The translations under genes and the position numbers were made by a program. From NCBI GenBank assembly GCA_008828725.1, contig MEHQ01000321.1, positions 1,021,364 to 1,085,363 on the forward strand: a stretch of DNA of 64,000 nt. The letters are read 5' to 3'. Positions 1 to 9,739 of the stretch are shown in pieces (positions within the stretch are counted from its first letter, which is position 1; each line of letters begins with the position of its first letter). The notes beneath the pieces are model-generated. The model did no database searches. It was not told the origin of the DNA and worked only from the letters and a program-made list of their open reading frames with translations. This DNA comes from Saccharina japonica (taxonomy: Eukaryota; Sar; Phaeophyceae; Laminariales; Laminariaceae).

Positions 1-651
1 CCCCCCCTGCTGCCCGTTGATTGGTCGGAGTTTTAGTCTCGGGGTCAATTGTGTTCGGGGCGAATGCAAGACCTCACGCTGGTGCGAAACCAGTAGTTAA
101 AACAATGTCCACTCCATACGATATATATACAGAACGGTTTCATATGAAGAACACACACACCCTTGCTATCCGTTGATTGGTCGGGGTTAAGCTCGGGCTA
201 ATTGGTTTCCCTTGGTTTTCTTCTCCATTAGGGGGGATGTTTACGAGCGATCAACGCTAGAAGCTACTATGCTGCACATTGTGTGTCGGATGGCAAGCGC
301 AATAGAAACAACAAAAGTTGTGGTTGAAGGTGGCTGCAGGACCTTACGCTGGTGCGTGTGGCCATGTCCACCCGATGGGACCTCCGCTTTGCTGCCCGTT
401 GATTGGTCTAGTTTTTAATCTCGGGTCAATTGTGATTGGGGGCGGATGCAAGACCTCACCCTGGCTTGTAACCTGCTGCGATCTTCCCTTTTCTGCCCGT
501 TGATTGGTGTGGTTTTTAATCTCGGGTCTATTGTGATTGGTTCGGATGCAGGACCTCACGCTGGTGTGTAACCTGATGCGATCTCCGCTTTGCTGCCCGT
601 TGATTGGTGTGGTTTTTAATTTCGGGTCAATTGTGATTGGTGCGGATGCAG
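1..651. repeat. ~100-bp tandem repeat with decoy 3' splice sites
   Basis: Diverged units, each carrying TGCCCGTTGATTGG, a TTTTTAATCTCGGG-like stretch, and GGATGCAGGACCTCACGCTGG. Starts of the last block are near 61, 330, 446, 544 and 644. The final copy is the real intron/exon border of the phosphatase exon at 652. The earlier copies therefore carry duplicates of the intron 3' end plus the first ~25 exon bases. Some have lost the acceptor (GCAAG instead of GCAGG). Two of the clearest units (492-591 and 591 onward) are about 100 bp apart. Confidence 0.8.
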
Positions 652-3600
652 GACCTCACGCTGGTGCGTAACCAGACTCTGGAGTCCACCATCATCGTGG
701 ACAACTCTCCCATGGCCTACATGTTTCAGCCCGAGAACGCTATCGACTGCATCAGGTACGACACGCGTCTAAAAAACCGCCAAACGCGTGATGTTGTTGT
801 AGCGATGTCTCCCCTTTTGCCTCTTGACCCATGCTACGAAAGGGGTACGACGTTTCGGCCAATGCATTTATGACCGACTGCGTATTACTGACTATTACTG
901 ACTATTACTGACTGTTACTGACTATTACTGGCTATTACTGGCTTTTTCTAACTATTGCTGACTATTACTGACTATTACCGACTATTGCTGACTATTACTG
1001 ACTATTACTGACCATTACTGACTATTATTGACCATGACTGACCATTACTGACCATTACTGACTATTACTTACTATTACTTACTATTACTGACCATCACTG
1101 ACTATTAGTGACTACGTATTACAGACTATCACTGACTATAACTGACCATTACTGACTACTACAACTGAACTACGGTAGTACGATATCGCCGAAACATCAT
1201 TCAGTTGTGTTTTTACATCATGTTTTAGATGTATGTCTAGACCATGGCGTTGATTATCGGGTTGTATTTACGTTGCACCCTTCTCAAGGTTAGGGTTGTA
1301 TTTGCCTTGCACCCTTCTCAAGCGAGGCGCCTTAAAAAAATATTTGGCGTGCCACTACGTATGGTAAGGGATACCTGCCAATGGAGAAGTTTGGCATACT
1401 AGATGGTAGGGAGAAAATGATAGCTATCCTAGTGGATAGATGGTGGCTACAGGCGGCGAAACGGGAAGGGAATAAGATTAACAAAACAAAAGTGCCTTTA
1501 TGTAGTATATGGAAACAACGCAATGAGCAGACCAGCTTGTTGGAGGTGTATCTGTTAGAGGAGTAGGAACGGTGCTCCATCTCGAAAGGGATGCGTGGTC
1601 AATGATCAAATGACTAGGGCAAGCAACAAATGAGTACGCCCCCCCCCGTATCCATCAACCAACTTTTGGAGAAATAGTGTAAGCCAAGCCCGATATCATA
1701 CCTCATCAAACGGGCTTACAAACAGTAATATGCAATACACATAAGATGCAACAAAAGTACAATGGTTGGGTACAGTATTCGTACAGCTCCTCGGTTCAGG
1801 AGCTCCCCCCCCCCAACCATTGTTTTGGCCTTCACTCTTTTAGGACCGCAGTCCCGTTTAGATGACAAATTACTTGGAATTAGAGCCAAATACATACTTC
1901 TGCACAGTGCAGCAGTAAAAAAGGTAAAAAACATTAAAAAAAAAAAAAGAAGGAAAATCCTTACCGTAGCCTGGCTCCCCTTGCCTTATTTTCACCCCCT
2001 TTGCCATACCTGCGAAAGCCCCACGAATCGACGCTCCAAAACAAGCAATCAATGTCCTTCGCCGTTTTGGATCGCTTGTTACCTCGTGGCAGACAACTTG
2101 CCCCCTTTATACCCTTCTTCCCGTAGCCCTTGCCCCCTTTATACCCTCCTGGACCTTCAGAAGTACTGCGTTCGGCACTCGACAAACAACCATATCAATG
2201 TCCTCCTCCTCCGGTTTTTAGGTCGCTTATCGCCTCGTGGCAAACGACTTGCCCCTTTCTTTCTTTTTTTTTGCCTATTTGCCCCTTTGCCCCTTTCCTC
2301 TAGCCATTGACCTCTTTCTGGGACCTTCCGCAACTCTCACAATTAGCACTAAAAAAACGACCAATTCATGTCCTTTGCCTCTCTACTCTCCGTTTGGGCG
2401 GGGACGCTCGTCGCCCCCTGGTAAGCAAACTTGCCCTTTGCCTCCCTACCCCCTTGCCCCTCGCGTCACTTGTCCCTTGCCCATATATTTGGAACCTCCA
2501 CCATCAGCGCTCAAAACAAAAATCAAAACTAATACGAGTCTTCTCCCTCCACCTCCTCCTCCTCCTCCTTCTCCTACTCCTCCCCTTCCCCCCTTTCCTC
2601 CTCTTCCTCCTGCCCGTCCCCCTTTTCCTCCTCCTCCTCCCCCCTCTCCCCCTTTCCCTCCCCTTCCTCCTCCTCCTCCTCCTCCTCCTCCTTCTCCTGC
2701 TCCCCCCCTTCCCCCGTTGGGATCGCTCGCCCCCCCCCGCCCGTGGCAAACAAACGCCGCATGGAAAACGAAACCCAGCTGGATCGATGAGCAGGACGAC
2801 ACAGAGCTGTACGTCATCGCAGACTTCCTGGAGGCCATCCTAGACGTCCCGGTGAGAGAAGACAATAAACCAAAACACGACACGGGTTATTATTTGTTTT
2901 CTCCCTTTTGTTACTTGATTCATCATGTAGATAGTGGTTAGGCGCAATTCGATGCGAGACGACTAGGGGAAGAGAAGGGCTGAAGCATGTATGTCTCGCG
3001 ATAAAAAAACGTAAGGTACGAACCGTGCGTAGTGGGGGAGGGAGGGAGGGAGGGAGAAGAGCCTACTACTTTGTGACCCCGGGGTCTGAGTCACGACTAT
3101 AATAGGAAGGAGACTAGGAAGGCGAGAGAGAAAAGAAGGGCGAAGATAATAAATGGGATGACGAAACATAAAAAAACAAATATAACTACTGCAGTACGCT
3201 TGCTTCTCCCAGTTTTAAGACTTGATTTATAGTGTACCAGGGAATGCGCTTAGCAAAAAAAAGTTAAGACTCGATTTATAGTGTACCAGGGAATGCGCTT
3301 AACAAAAAAAAGTTAAGACTCGATTTATAGTGTACCAGGGAATGCGCTTAACAAAAAAAGGTTAAGACTCGATTTATAGTGTACCAGGGAATGCGCTTAA
3401 CAAAAAAAAACGAGAGGTACGGCCGTATCACTCTCCTGTTACGGGCAAGGACCATAGTAAACACTAGTAATACTAGTAAATAGGACCTACGGTATACCCA
3501 AAAACCTATATATTTACCCATTTTTGCTAACAATGTTTGGTCCTATTTACTAGGGCCCCCCGTAATATACTTTGAGGGGGGAAACATAGTACTCATAACC

Positions 3601-4022
3601 CACTACCTGGTATGTAATAATAGAGATGATACTTGTCAGTAACTGTGTTCGTAGTTGATGATGTGAAATCCATCTGTTATAATCGCACCCGTTTCGTTGT
3701 GTATTGACTGCACAAAAACAGGCAGCTTCACGACGCCTCACGATATGGATCCCCCAAAAAAGCATGCCTCCCCCTAGGTTTCCACACCATATTTTTTCGG
3801 TTCTGATTGCTGTACGTATATTATGCCCCCCCCGTGTTAGGAAGAGCGATCGGTAGAGGTTGCGAATATACCTGGTATGTACTGGTACACGATAACCAAC
3901 TGCTCGCTGCCTGCCCGCTGCGCCTGCCGCGACACCCGACCATGGGCTATATACCACAGGATGTTCGCGACCTGCTAGAGTTCTGGCGAGAGGGGAGCAA
4001 CGTTCTAGAAAACGTCTGCTGA
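652..4022 (+). CDS. CTD small phosphatase-like protein (FCP1/SCP, HAD fold), 3' exons
   Basis: Three exons: 652-755 (phase 0 to 2), 2779-2851 (2 to 0) and 3960-4022 (phase 0, stop TGA). Borders are GATGCAG|GAC, ATCAG|GTACG, ACCCAG|C, CCCG|GTGAGA and ACCACAG|GAT. They join into 79 codons. Exon 1 reads STIIVDNSPMAYMFQPENAI and exon 2 begins after a split Ser with WIDEQDDTELYVIADFLEAI. This is the C-terminal signature of the SCP/Dullard HAD phosphatases: the DNSP loop, the F-x-P-[ED]-N-A strand, SW-x-[DN] and D-T-E-L. The last exon starts DVRDLLEF, matching the DVR that ends this family. The catalytic DxDxT lies before the window. The family dephosphorylates Ser/Thr in RNA polymerase II CTD or lipin-type substrates; which applies here is unknown. 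Introns of 2.0 and 1.1 kb are packed with repeats. Confidence 0.88.
880..1170. repeat. CTGACTATTA minisatellite
   Basis: About 270 bp of a degenerate 9-10 bp unit (TGACTATTAC) in phosphatase intron 1. Substitutions (ACC for ACT, GCT for ACT) are scattered through the array, so it is old. Confidence 0.9.
1171..2544. other. Intron 1 remainder of the phosphatase gene
   Basis: Holds one poly-C-bordered module (1568-1648) and a fragment of the fold-back family near 1840-1885 (TTGGAATTAGAGCC next to AGTCCCGTTT). From about 1970 to 2500 there is a pyrimidine-rich stretch with recurring CCCTTGCCCC and CGACTTGCCCC. No coding exon is visible. Confidence 0.6.
1568..1648 (+). repeat. Poly-C-bordered module R2
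   Basis: Reads CTCGAAAGGGATGCGTGG, then CAAATGACTAGGGCAAGCAA, then ATGAGTACG and a C tract. The same module recurs near 15012 (reverse), 47861, 58668, 58770, 59500 and 59578. All copies end at a poly-C run. Confidence 0.8.
2545..2720. repeat. (CCT)n pyrimidine microsatellite
   Basis: Interrupted CCT/CCCCCTTT tract just before the acceptor of phosphatase exon 2779-2851. It may act as an oversized polypyrimidine tract. Long Pro or Arg open frames here are microsatellite translations, not genes. Confidence 0.9.
2935..3190 (+). repeat. Truncated SINE body
   Basis: Matches the body of the SINE at 8428-8769, without its tRNA-like head. Shared landmarks in order are GCAATTCGA, TCTCGCGATAAA, GTAGTGGGGGAGG, ACTTTGTGACCCCGG, TCTGAGT and AGGGCGAAGATA. 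It lies in phosphatase intron 2. Confidence 0.7.
3212..3410 (+). repeat. 49-bp tandem repeat, four units
   Basis: Unit contains GATTTATAGTGTACCAGGGA and ends in an A run. GATTTATAG begins at 3224, 3273, 3322 and 3371, a strict 49-bp period. Units are nearly identical, implying recent expansion. Confidence 0.95.
3440..3565. mobile_element. ~120-bp MITE (GGACCATAGTAAA family), copy a
   Basis: Terminal inverted repeats: GGACCATAGTAAA at the left and a diverged partner around TTTACTAGGGCC at the right, flanked by TTACG and CGTAA. Other copies are at 37293-37385, 39428-39546 and 41456-41581. It is non-coding and sits inside phosphatase intron 2. Confidence 0.75.
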
Positions 4023-4343
4023 CGGACGACACGTTCCCCCACAGCTCATCATCCTGGCGACCACAGACCCTCCTCTTCCTCTTCCTGGCGACCACAGCTC
4101 CTCCACAGCTCCTCCTCCAGCAGCCACAGCTCCTCTTGGAGATCACAGCTCCTCTTGGGGACCACAGCTCCTCCTCCTCCTGACGACCACATCATCTTCT
4201 TCTTCTTCTTCTGGTGACCGCAGCTCCTCCTGGTGATCTATTGCGTCACAGCTCCTCCTGGTGATCTATTGCGTCACAGCTCTTCCTGGTGACCACAGCT
4301 CCTCCTGGTGATCTATGGCGTCACAGCTCTTCTTGATGAGGGA
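4023..4343 (+). repeat. CCACAGCTCCTCCTGGTGA minisatellite behind the phosphatase stop
   Basis: Units of about 18-30 bp built on ACAGCTCCTCCTGGTGA and CTATTGCGTCAC, starting about 20 bp past the stop codon. It probably forms the 3' UTR or downstream flank. No poly-A signal is obvious before about 4560. Confidence 0.75.
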
Positions 4344-4392
4344 GGGGAGCAGCGTTATCGAAAACACCGTCTGCTATATAACGGGCGATGTT
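4344..4392 (+). pseudogene. Pseudo-copy of the phosphatase terminal exon end
   Basis: GAGGGGAGCAGCGTTATCGA then AAACACCGTCTGCT repeats the end of the true last exon (GAGGGGAGCAACGTTCTAGA then AAACGTCTGCTGA), with substitutions and a short insertion. The true copy is 350 bp upstream and the CTCCT minisatellite lies between them. Confidence 0.6.
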
Positions 4393-5329
4393 TACAACTC
4401 ACCCACGCGTTTGTGGAAAAAGTGCTTGGAATCAGTGGTGGGGGAAATGTTCACAAAGTAGTCGAAGGGTCCTCTCTCCTCCTGGCGATACCGTACGGAA
4501 GTAGGTACGTTTATTTTGAGAAGGCCGCTCAAAATGCGTCAAAAATGGAAGGAATGTTGGGAATAAATACATCGTGGATACCCAAACGATCCCCATACGT
4601 AGTGCGTTGCAGAAGCCGATTGCCATTTGTGCTTAATAAAGCAAGGCGTTGGCGAAGGTGTGGTCGAGGTTTATTCTGGCGTCGTCTCGGACCCTGTGAT
4701 GCCAATGTGTACATTATCGGACAGGGTTGTAACGCCTGCGCATCTATACCAGTACCAGAGTGGAAATACCGTTCGTTTACAGCGTGGTATCGATGACGTA
4801 TGTACGACCTCCAAAACCTGGCATCATGCAACCACTCGTACATACGGAGACGAGGACATCATCAGCGAGCATTTTTTTTCGTGTGTGACTTACGTACGTA
4901 ATGATTTCGCCTGTCTCTCACGAACGAGATACAAAAACGTTTTGGTGTAGGAGGGGGGGGGGGTTCGTACGTCAATAGGTTTGGGATGATCATTCTCTTT
5001 ACGCGTCTTCATTTCACGTGTCTTTGTCTTTGTCTTCTTCTTTTTTTTTGCGGTTGACACACACACGCTCTCTGCACAGCGTCGGATGACAAATAAATAC
5101 ACTATTAATAATTAAAATGGCTGGTGTGTATTTTATATATTTTATACCGCACAATTGAAACCACACGACGGTTGGGTGTTCGTACTCGGTACGAAATCTG
5201 GTAGAAACGAAATTGCTGCGTACCAGGTATGATACAGGTGGATCGTTTTCCGCGGCATACAGGTGGGGGGTTCGTACGTACGAGTTCTGGGTACGAACTT
5301 TCGTACTGGATACGAACCGGGTGCTACGA
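4393..5329. other. Intergenic, nothing assigned
   Basis: Mixed sequence with short open frames of no recognisable content. An ACAAATAAATAC motif near 5090 could be a polyadenylation signal, but no gene is attached to it. Confidence 0.5.
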
Positions 5330-5390
5330 TATAGGTATAAGGTATACCTTTTTTTGGTTGGAACGTTTTCGGAATGATCGGGCTCCTTTA

Positions 5391-5603
5391 GGGCCCGTTT
5401 TAACGAAGAAAACAAAAATCAATTTGAAGAAAAAAAAAATCTAATCCGCTTTTCATTGGTCAGAACCCGAACCACCACCCAAGATTAGACCCCAAGATCC
5501 TAATCTTTGGTGCTGGTGCGTGTGTTGACCAATGAAAAGCGAATTTGAATTTTTATTTTTTCCAAATTAATTGAATTTCTGTCATACTCGTTAATATGGG
5601 CCC
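5391..5603. mobile_element. Harbinger-like MITE, ~213 bp
   Basis: Ends GGGCCCGTTTTAACGA and, reversed, GGGCCCATATTAACGA. Inside is a long inverted repeat around CGCTTTTCATTGGTCA, separated by the motif TGGTGCTGGTGCGTGTG. It is homologous to 41720-41928. The flanks are TTA and TTC, a decayed 3-bp duplication. GGGCC ends with a TWA target are known features of PIF/Harbinger-derived MITEs. Confidence 0.75.
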
Positions 5604-5673
5604 TTCACCCAAAATCGTCGTCGGAATTTTCTTCGTAATGTGTTGCAATATTTTTCATTACATACTTGACCCA

Positions 5674-5838
5674 TTCAGAACTGAAAAAAGTTATCCCACG
5701 CTATGAATTTCAAGCAGTTTGTCCCCAAAAACGGGCGACGGGTTCTTAACCCCTCAAGAACTGGTCCCACGTATTTTGGGGACAAACCACTTGGAATTAG
5801 TGTGGAGTATTTTTTTTCAGTTCTGAATGGGTTAAAGG
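5674..5838. mobile_element. Fold-back element
   Basis: Arms TTGACCCATTCAGAACTGAA and its imperfect complement TTCAGTTCTGAATGGGTTAA. Both arms run inward through AGTTTGTCCCCAAAA and TTTTGGGGACAAAC. It can form a ~65-bp stem. Fragments occur near 1840, 6606-6690, 15150-15240, 15525-15575 and 36775. Confidence 0.75.
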
Positions 5839-5993
5839 GGTTATTAAGACCATTGGGTAGCACTTTTAGTATCCTTCAAAATCAGTTTTTCTGGGGGTGA
5901 GATATAGTGCTCCTTAAGTGACTGGCCACCCTCACCAAAAAACATAGTGCACCTGCATGCAGGCTACCGTAGCATGCGTCACGAGCCGGGTCT

Positions 5994-6844
5994 TTGTTTT
6001 TATGACTTCATAGGATCACGATCATGACACTCGTTGGGCAGAGGACTGGTGGCGTTGTATGCGCGGCCGCTGCTGTGGAGCGGCGATCAATGTCTTGCGA
6101 CAACTATGCAACACCAGTACAAGTGCTTACAAGTGCTTTGGTATATCCCCCCGTACACCTCGATTTTCCCGACGAAAAGTAGCCTGAACCTCTGCTCTCC
6201 TCTCTGAACCTCTGCTCTCCTCTCTCTCTCTCTCTGTTGCCTTTGACCTGCGCATGGCACATGACACGCGATACTTGATACTCGTTCGTACTGCTTGGGC
6301 TTATTTTTGTTTTGGAGGGCGCTATACTGCTGTTCCTTCGAAAAAAAAGGAACCATTCGCCCCCTTTTTTGTTGTTGTCAAATACGTTGTATGTGGGCGA
6401 GGCAAGAGCTACAATGCTACCAGCACGTGTATGGGGCTAACATAATAACCAGATACGGCCTTCATAGCAGCAGTACTCGTGTGACTGGTAGAGGGCCCGT
6501 TGTTCGTTTACGAAGGATACCCGCCCCATGCTATATACCGCCTCGTCGTATTGTGGTGCCACACGGCCGCTGTAAGGCTTACATATATTGGGTAGGTAAA
6601 AGGTTAACCTTTAACCCATTCATAACTTGAAAAAAATGCCCCACACTACTCGTAATTCCAAGTAGTTTGTCCCCAAAATTCGTTGGACCGGCCCAAAACG
6701 GACAAGTGCCTTCACAAATGGCGTCGTCTGTAGGACATGGGTTGCTGCTGTATATACTACGCGTAGTGGTCGAGTGAGTTTGAATCTCACGACCATGAAA
6801 ACGTTTTTTCAAAGCGAAGCGAATTTCCCCTCCACGGATCTACA
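5994..6844. other. Intergenic with a fold-back fragment
   Basis: 6606-6690 repeats one arm of the 5674-5838 fold-back (ACCCATTCATAACTTGAA, AGTAGTTTGTCCCCAAAA). A CT microsatellite lies at 6196-6236. No supported gene. Confidence 0.55.
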
Positions 6845-7031
6845 TTATTTGACTTGTTCGTAGTGTGTCGCGACACGTGCCGCGGCATGTCGTGACACGT
6901 GCCGCGGCATGTCGCGACACGTGTCGCGACAGGCATTTCGCGACATGCCGCGGCACGTAGGGTTAGGGTTAGGGTTAGGGTTAGTGTTAGCGACATTCGC
7001 CGCGACACGTGTCGCGACACGTGCCACGAAA
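6845..7031. repeat. Palindromic TGTCGCGACACGTG cluster with TTAGGG repeats
   Basis: Dense overlapping palindromes (ACACGTGTCGCGACA, TGCCGCGGCA) run from 6868 to 6958 and 6996 to 7026. They flank about four TTAGGG units at 6959-6985. Several restriction-site-like palindromes are chained, so both strands read almost alike. Confidence 0.85.
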
Positions 7032-7145
7032 AAGTCAAACAATGTGCATCCCTCGAATTTCCTCATGAACCCACACGCACCATACTCTCGGACCGGGCAC
7101 GTACGGCCCCCATTCGAAGACCACCGAAGACCCCGCTGTCCAGAA

Positions 7146-7208
7146 GGGGGGGGGGGGGGGGGTTTTNCCCGCCCCGCGCCGCGGGAGGGGGGGGGGGGGG
7201 GGGGGGGA
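7146..7208. repeat. Two poly-G tracts with an ambiguous base
   Basis: G runs at about 7146-7162 and 7188-7207 flank a CCCGCCCCGCGCCGCGG core. Base 7167 is N, so the assembly is uncertain here. Confidence 0.9.
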
Positions 7209-7889
7209 TTTTGTATCGTATAAGCCTAGGCTTGGATTGGGTAGGTTCAAAGGTTAACCTTCTACCAGTACTCGTACGAGCCCAACGGACTAATGCGCCT
7301 TACCACGGTGGCTACAGCAGTACGAGACACACGTTACTCCAGTGCTCTCCGTTTTAGCGTTTGCGACGTTGAAATAGAACGGTTGCTGCACATCTCGGAC
7401 AGAGGTCATCGATTCCCGCTTCATTATCTATAAGCAGTGGACCTTTCAGGGCAGATATACTCATACATATTCTCGATTTTGTATGATCTAGCTCATGTCG
7501 TCGGGTGGGACCCGTATATAATAATCTGAATGATCTATCGCACATGTTTCGTGGGCTGGATCTGCCCTACGCAGATCCTGCACAACCTTTCACGGCGGCA
7601 GACAATGAACTAGATGATATACGTACTGTATATCATTATCTATCTGCAGATGATCTGTTCGACGTATGAATCGTTGTTGTTGTGTTTATCCATTCAGCAG
7701 TGTGCGGTATGAGCTTCCGCATCGAACAAAAACTCCTGAATATTCTCAGAAACGAGAAGAAAACCAAGGGAAGCCAAAAACAAACGTGCTATGATAACGT
7801 TTGCTATCCGCAAAAATGTGCAGCACGAGCTTTAACGTTGGTCACTCAGAAACATTTCATACCTCTAACAGATCAACGATCTATCTGTA
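7209..7889. other. Intergenic, fragments of family R4
   Basis: 7480-7640 shares GATCTAGCTCATGTCGTCGG, TTTCGTGGGCTGGA and GCAGATCCTGCACAACC with family R4 copies at 34470 and 58500. The rest is unassigned. Confidence 0.5.
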
Positions 7890-8170
7890 AATCGCATAGA
7901 TAATATCGATCCTCACCTGCCGTTATGGGCGGTTGTGCAGGATTTGTACAGTTGAAACCTAACCCAGAAAACGTGTCTCAGATCATGCAGATTATACGGC
8001 CGCCACCCGCCTCCACAATGAGGTAGATCATACAGATCAGGAATTTATCTGCTCTGAAATGTCCAGATCGTCAAGTGGGAATGATCTGTATGATCTGTAT
8101 GATATTGAAAAAATCTGTATGATATGTATAATCTGTATGATCTGTATGATCTGTATGATCTGTGAATACG
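7890..8170 (+). repeat. Dispersed repeat R4 with (TGTATGATC)n core
   Basis: CTGCCGTTATG, TGTGCAGGAT and AGATCATGCAG precede a 10-bp-period array of GATCTGTAT units (8084-8162). The same order, in either orientation, is at 13380-13560, 34390-34685 and 58490-58655. Confidence 0.8.
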
Positions 8171-8320
8171 CTTCCAGAAAGAACACCAAGGGAAACTGAA
8201 GAAGGAAACCTATGCACGAAGTCTCTACAACTCCACCTTCTGTACCATTGATGTACTCCACTTGCTGCCCCCTTGCCCCGCCCTTCCTTCTCATCACATG
8301 ATCATCTACCTTCTACTATT

Positions 8321-8427
8321 CGTCCCTTTGGGGCCCCTTTTAAGGTATTCGAGGAACACAAGGGACCCCTTTTATTGGATATCAGGGATATAAGGGACCC
8401 CTTTTAAGGGACTTTTTAAGGGATATA
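8321..8427 (-). repeat. AAAAGGGGTCCCTTATATCC minisatellite (R3)
   Basis: Units of about 20-28 bp. It is the same array as 29655-29725, 43479-43690 and 44653-44775. The SINE at 8428 interrupts it. Confidence 0.85.
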
Positions 8428-8769
8428 CAGTATGAGATATATATATAGAAGTATATGTTTGTCCATCCCATTTAATATCTTCGCCCTTCCTTTCTCTCTC
8501 CTTCCTAGTCGTAACTCAGATCCGGGGTCACAAAGTAGGCTCTCCTCCCTCCTCCTCCCCCACTACGGTTCTTGCCTTGCATTTTTATCGCGAGAAGATT
8601 TCAGCACTTTCTTCCCTCGTCAACTTTCGTCGAATTGTGCTTACCCACGCTACGCGCTCTCGACAGTTGGTGTCATTTGATAATAAAAATCTCCATACGA
8701 GGAGACTCGAACCCCCGACCTCCAACGCTAACAGGCTTCGTGGCTACCAGTTAGACCACCGGGGCGACC
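8428..8769 (-). mobile_element. tRNA-derived SINE with 7-bp target-site duplication
   Basis: Perfect direct repeats GGATATA at 8421-8427 and 8770-8776 flank the element. On the minus strand the head carries a pol III A box TGGTCTAACTGG (8758-8747) and B box GGTTCGAGTCT (8713-8703), 33 bp apart. A GTGG/CCAC D-stem is possible, but the 3' acceptor strand does not pair, so it is tRNA-derived rather than a working tRNA. The body (GCACAATTCGACG, TCTCGCGATAAA, GTAGTGGGGG, ACTTTGTGACCCC) is found without the head at 2935-3190, 38430-38600 and, more diverged, 39780-39960. Removing the element restores an R3/R12 repeat junction. Confidence 0.78.
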
Positions 8770-8776
8770 GGATATA

Positions 8777-8855
8777 AGGGATAGCGACCGAAAACAACGA
8801 TAACTTCGGCGTTATCAACCATCTAGGAGCAAGAAGCGTGAGCACCCCGCAGTAC
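8777..8855 (-). repeat. Dispersed repeat R12 fragment
   Basis: Reverse complement matches 43426-43490 (GGTTGATAAC, AAGTTATCGTTG, GGTCGCTATCCCTTA) and, more weakly, 39330-39410. Confidence 0.7.
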
Positions 8856-9299
8856 GGGCATATAGGATCATGTTGCGCCCCTTCCTTATCATACTACTCC
8901 TTGCGTCGTAGCTCGGACGCCAGTTTGTATCATCCCCCGTATCACGCAGTAGCCGCTACTGCCGCTATAATCGTCATTTTTGTATCGTCAATTTTTCTCT
9001 CTTAAGGCCCAAGAGGGTCAAACCACGTTCAGGCTCCATCCCCACGCCACCGGTGTGGGCCTGTCCCGTCCCCCCACCCCCCCCACATGACCATTGGTTT
9101 CCTTTTTCGCATAAGAGTAAGGGGAAACATAAAATACTAGCCGCATCTCTGCTGCACAAGCATCAAGTTAGTGCGGTAGTTCACATGACGATGTGTGTCC
9201 ACCACCGCCTTGCACGGGTTTCTGCGGGGTCAGGTCACGATGGCAATGAACGTAAGTAGGACTTACGTATAGCACGACGGAGGAGGACTGCTTCCGTTT
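8856..9299. other. Intergenic, nothing assigned
   Basis: No exon-like third-position bias on either strand, and no repeat match found within the window. Confidence 0.45.
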
Positions 9300-9338
9300 G
9301 GGGATAGGGTGGGAATAGGGTTGGGGTTGGGGTTAGGG

Positions 9339-9377
<39 letters not shown>
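9300..9377. repeat. Degenerate TTAGGG-like repeats running into poly-G
   Basis: GGGATAGGG, GGGTTGGGGTTGGGG and GTTAGGGGG grade into about 35 consecutive G at 9343-9377. Confidence 0.9.
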
Positions 9378-9378
<1 letters not shown>

Positions 9379-9592
9379 ACTCCACATTCATGCATGGCCG
9401 TAGTGGTACTTCGAAGTATGACCATAGACCTTCGCATCCTTACAATGCCGGGACGGAGAACGTCGGGTTTCTACCGACCAGGCAGACATCGCTTGCACCA
9501 AGCGCAAAGCGCACATGAGGTGTTCGGCGAGTCGCATGAAGGGTGACCTGCTGCATCCTACTACGTAAGAAAGGCTTGTGAGGCAGACTTTC
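9378..9592 (+). repeat. Poly-G-bordered module R1, long copy
   Basis: GTACTCC, then CATGCATGGCCGTAGT, GACCATAGACC, TCGCATCC, TACAATGCCGGGACGGAG, CCGACCAGGCAGACAT, ACCAAGCGC, GAGGTGTT, TCGCATGAAGGGTGA. Full copies are at 34960-35155 (reverse) and 63505-63715. Short copies are at 36490, 47465, 56268 (reverse) and 61327. Confidence 0.85.
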
Positions 9593-9739
9593 TTGCATTG
9601 GATGACAGCGTCGGGGGGAAGGGGGAGAGGGGCGGGGGAAAAACTGCCGGAGTGTCATCTCGTGCGACGTAGCTCATTTCAATTCGATGCGCAAATTCGA
9701 CACGAACCGTACCGCGCCCGTAACTGTTTCAAGAGAGTC

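Larger units (their letters stand above)
5330..5993 (+). mobile_element. TIR family R7, copy 1, split by later insertions
   Basis: Left part shares GGTATACCTTTTTTTGG with copies at 62744 and 63812. Right part shares CTCCTTAAGTGAC, CCACCCTCA, GGTGCACCTGCATGCAGG-like sequence and GTAGCATGCGTCACG. It is interrupted by the MITE at 5391-5603 and the fold-back at 5674-5838, so both are younger. Confidence 0.65.

Noticed and set aside
6959..6990. True telomere end
   Set aside because: Only about four TTAGGG units with ordinary sequence on both sides; this is an interstitial site.
8690..8769. A functional tRNA gene on the minus strand
   Set aside because: A and B boxes and a D-stem are present, but the two acceptor strands do not pair and no clean anticodon stem forms. 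It is better explained as a SINE head.
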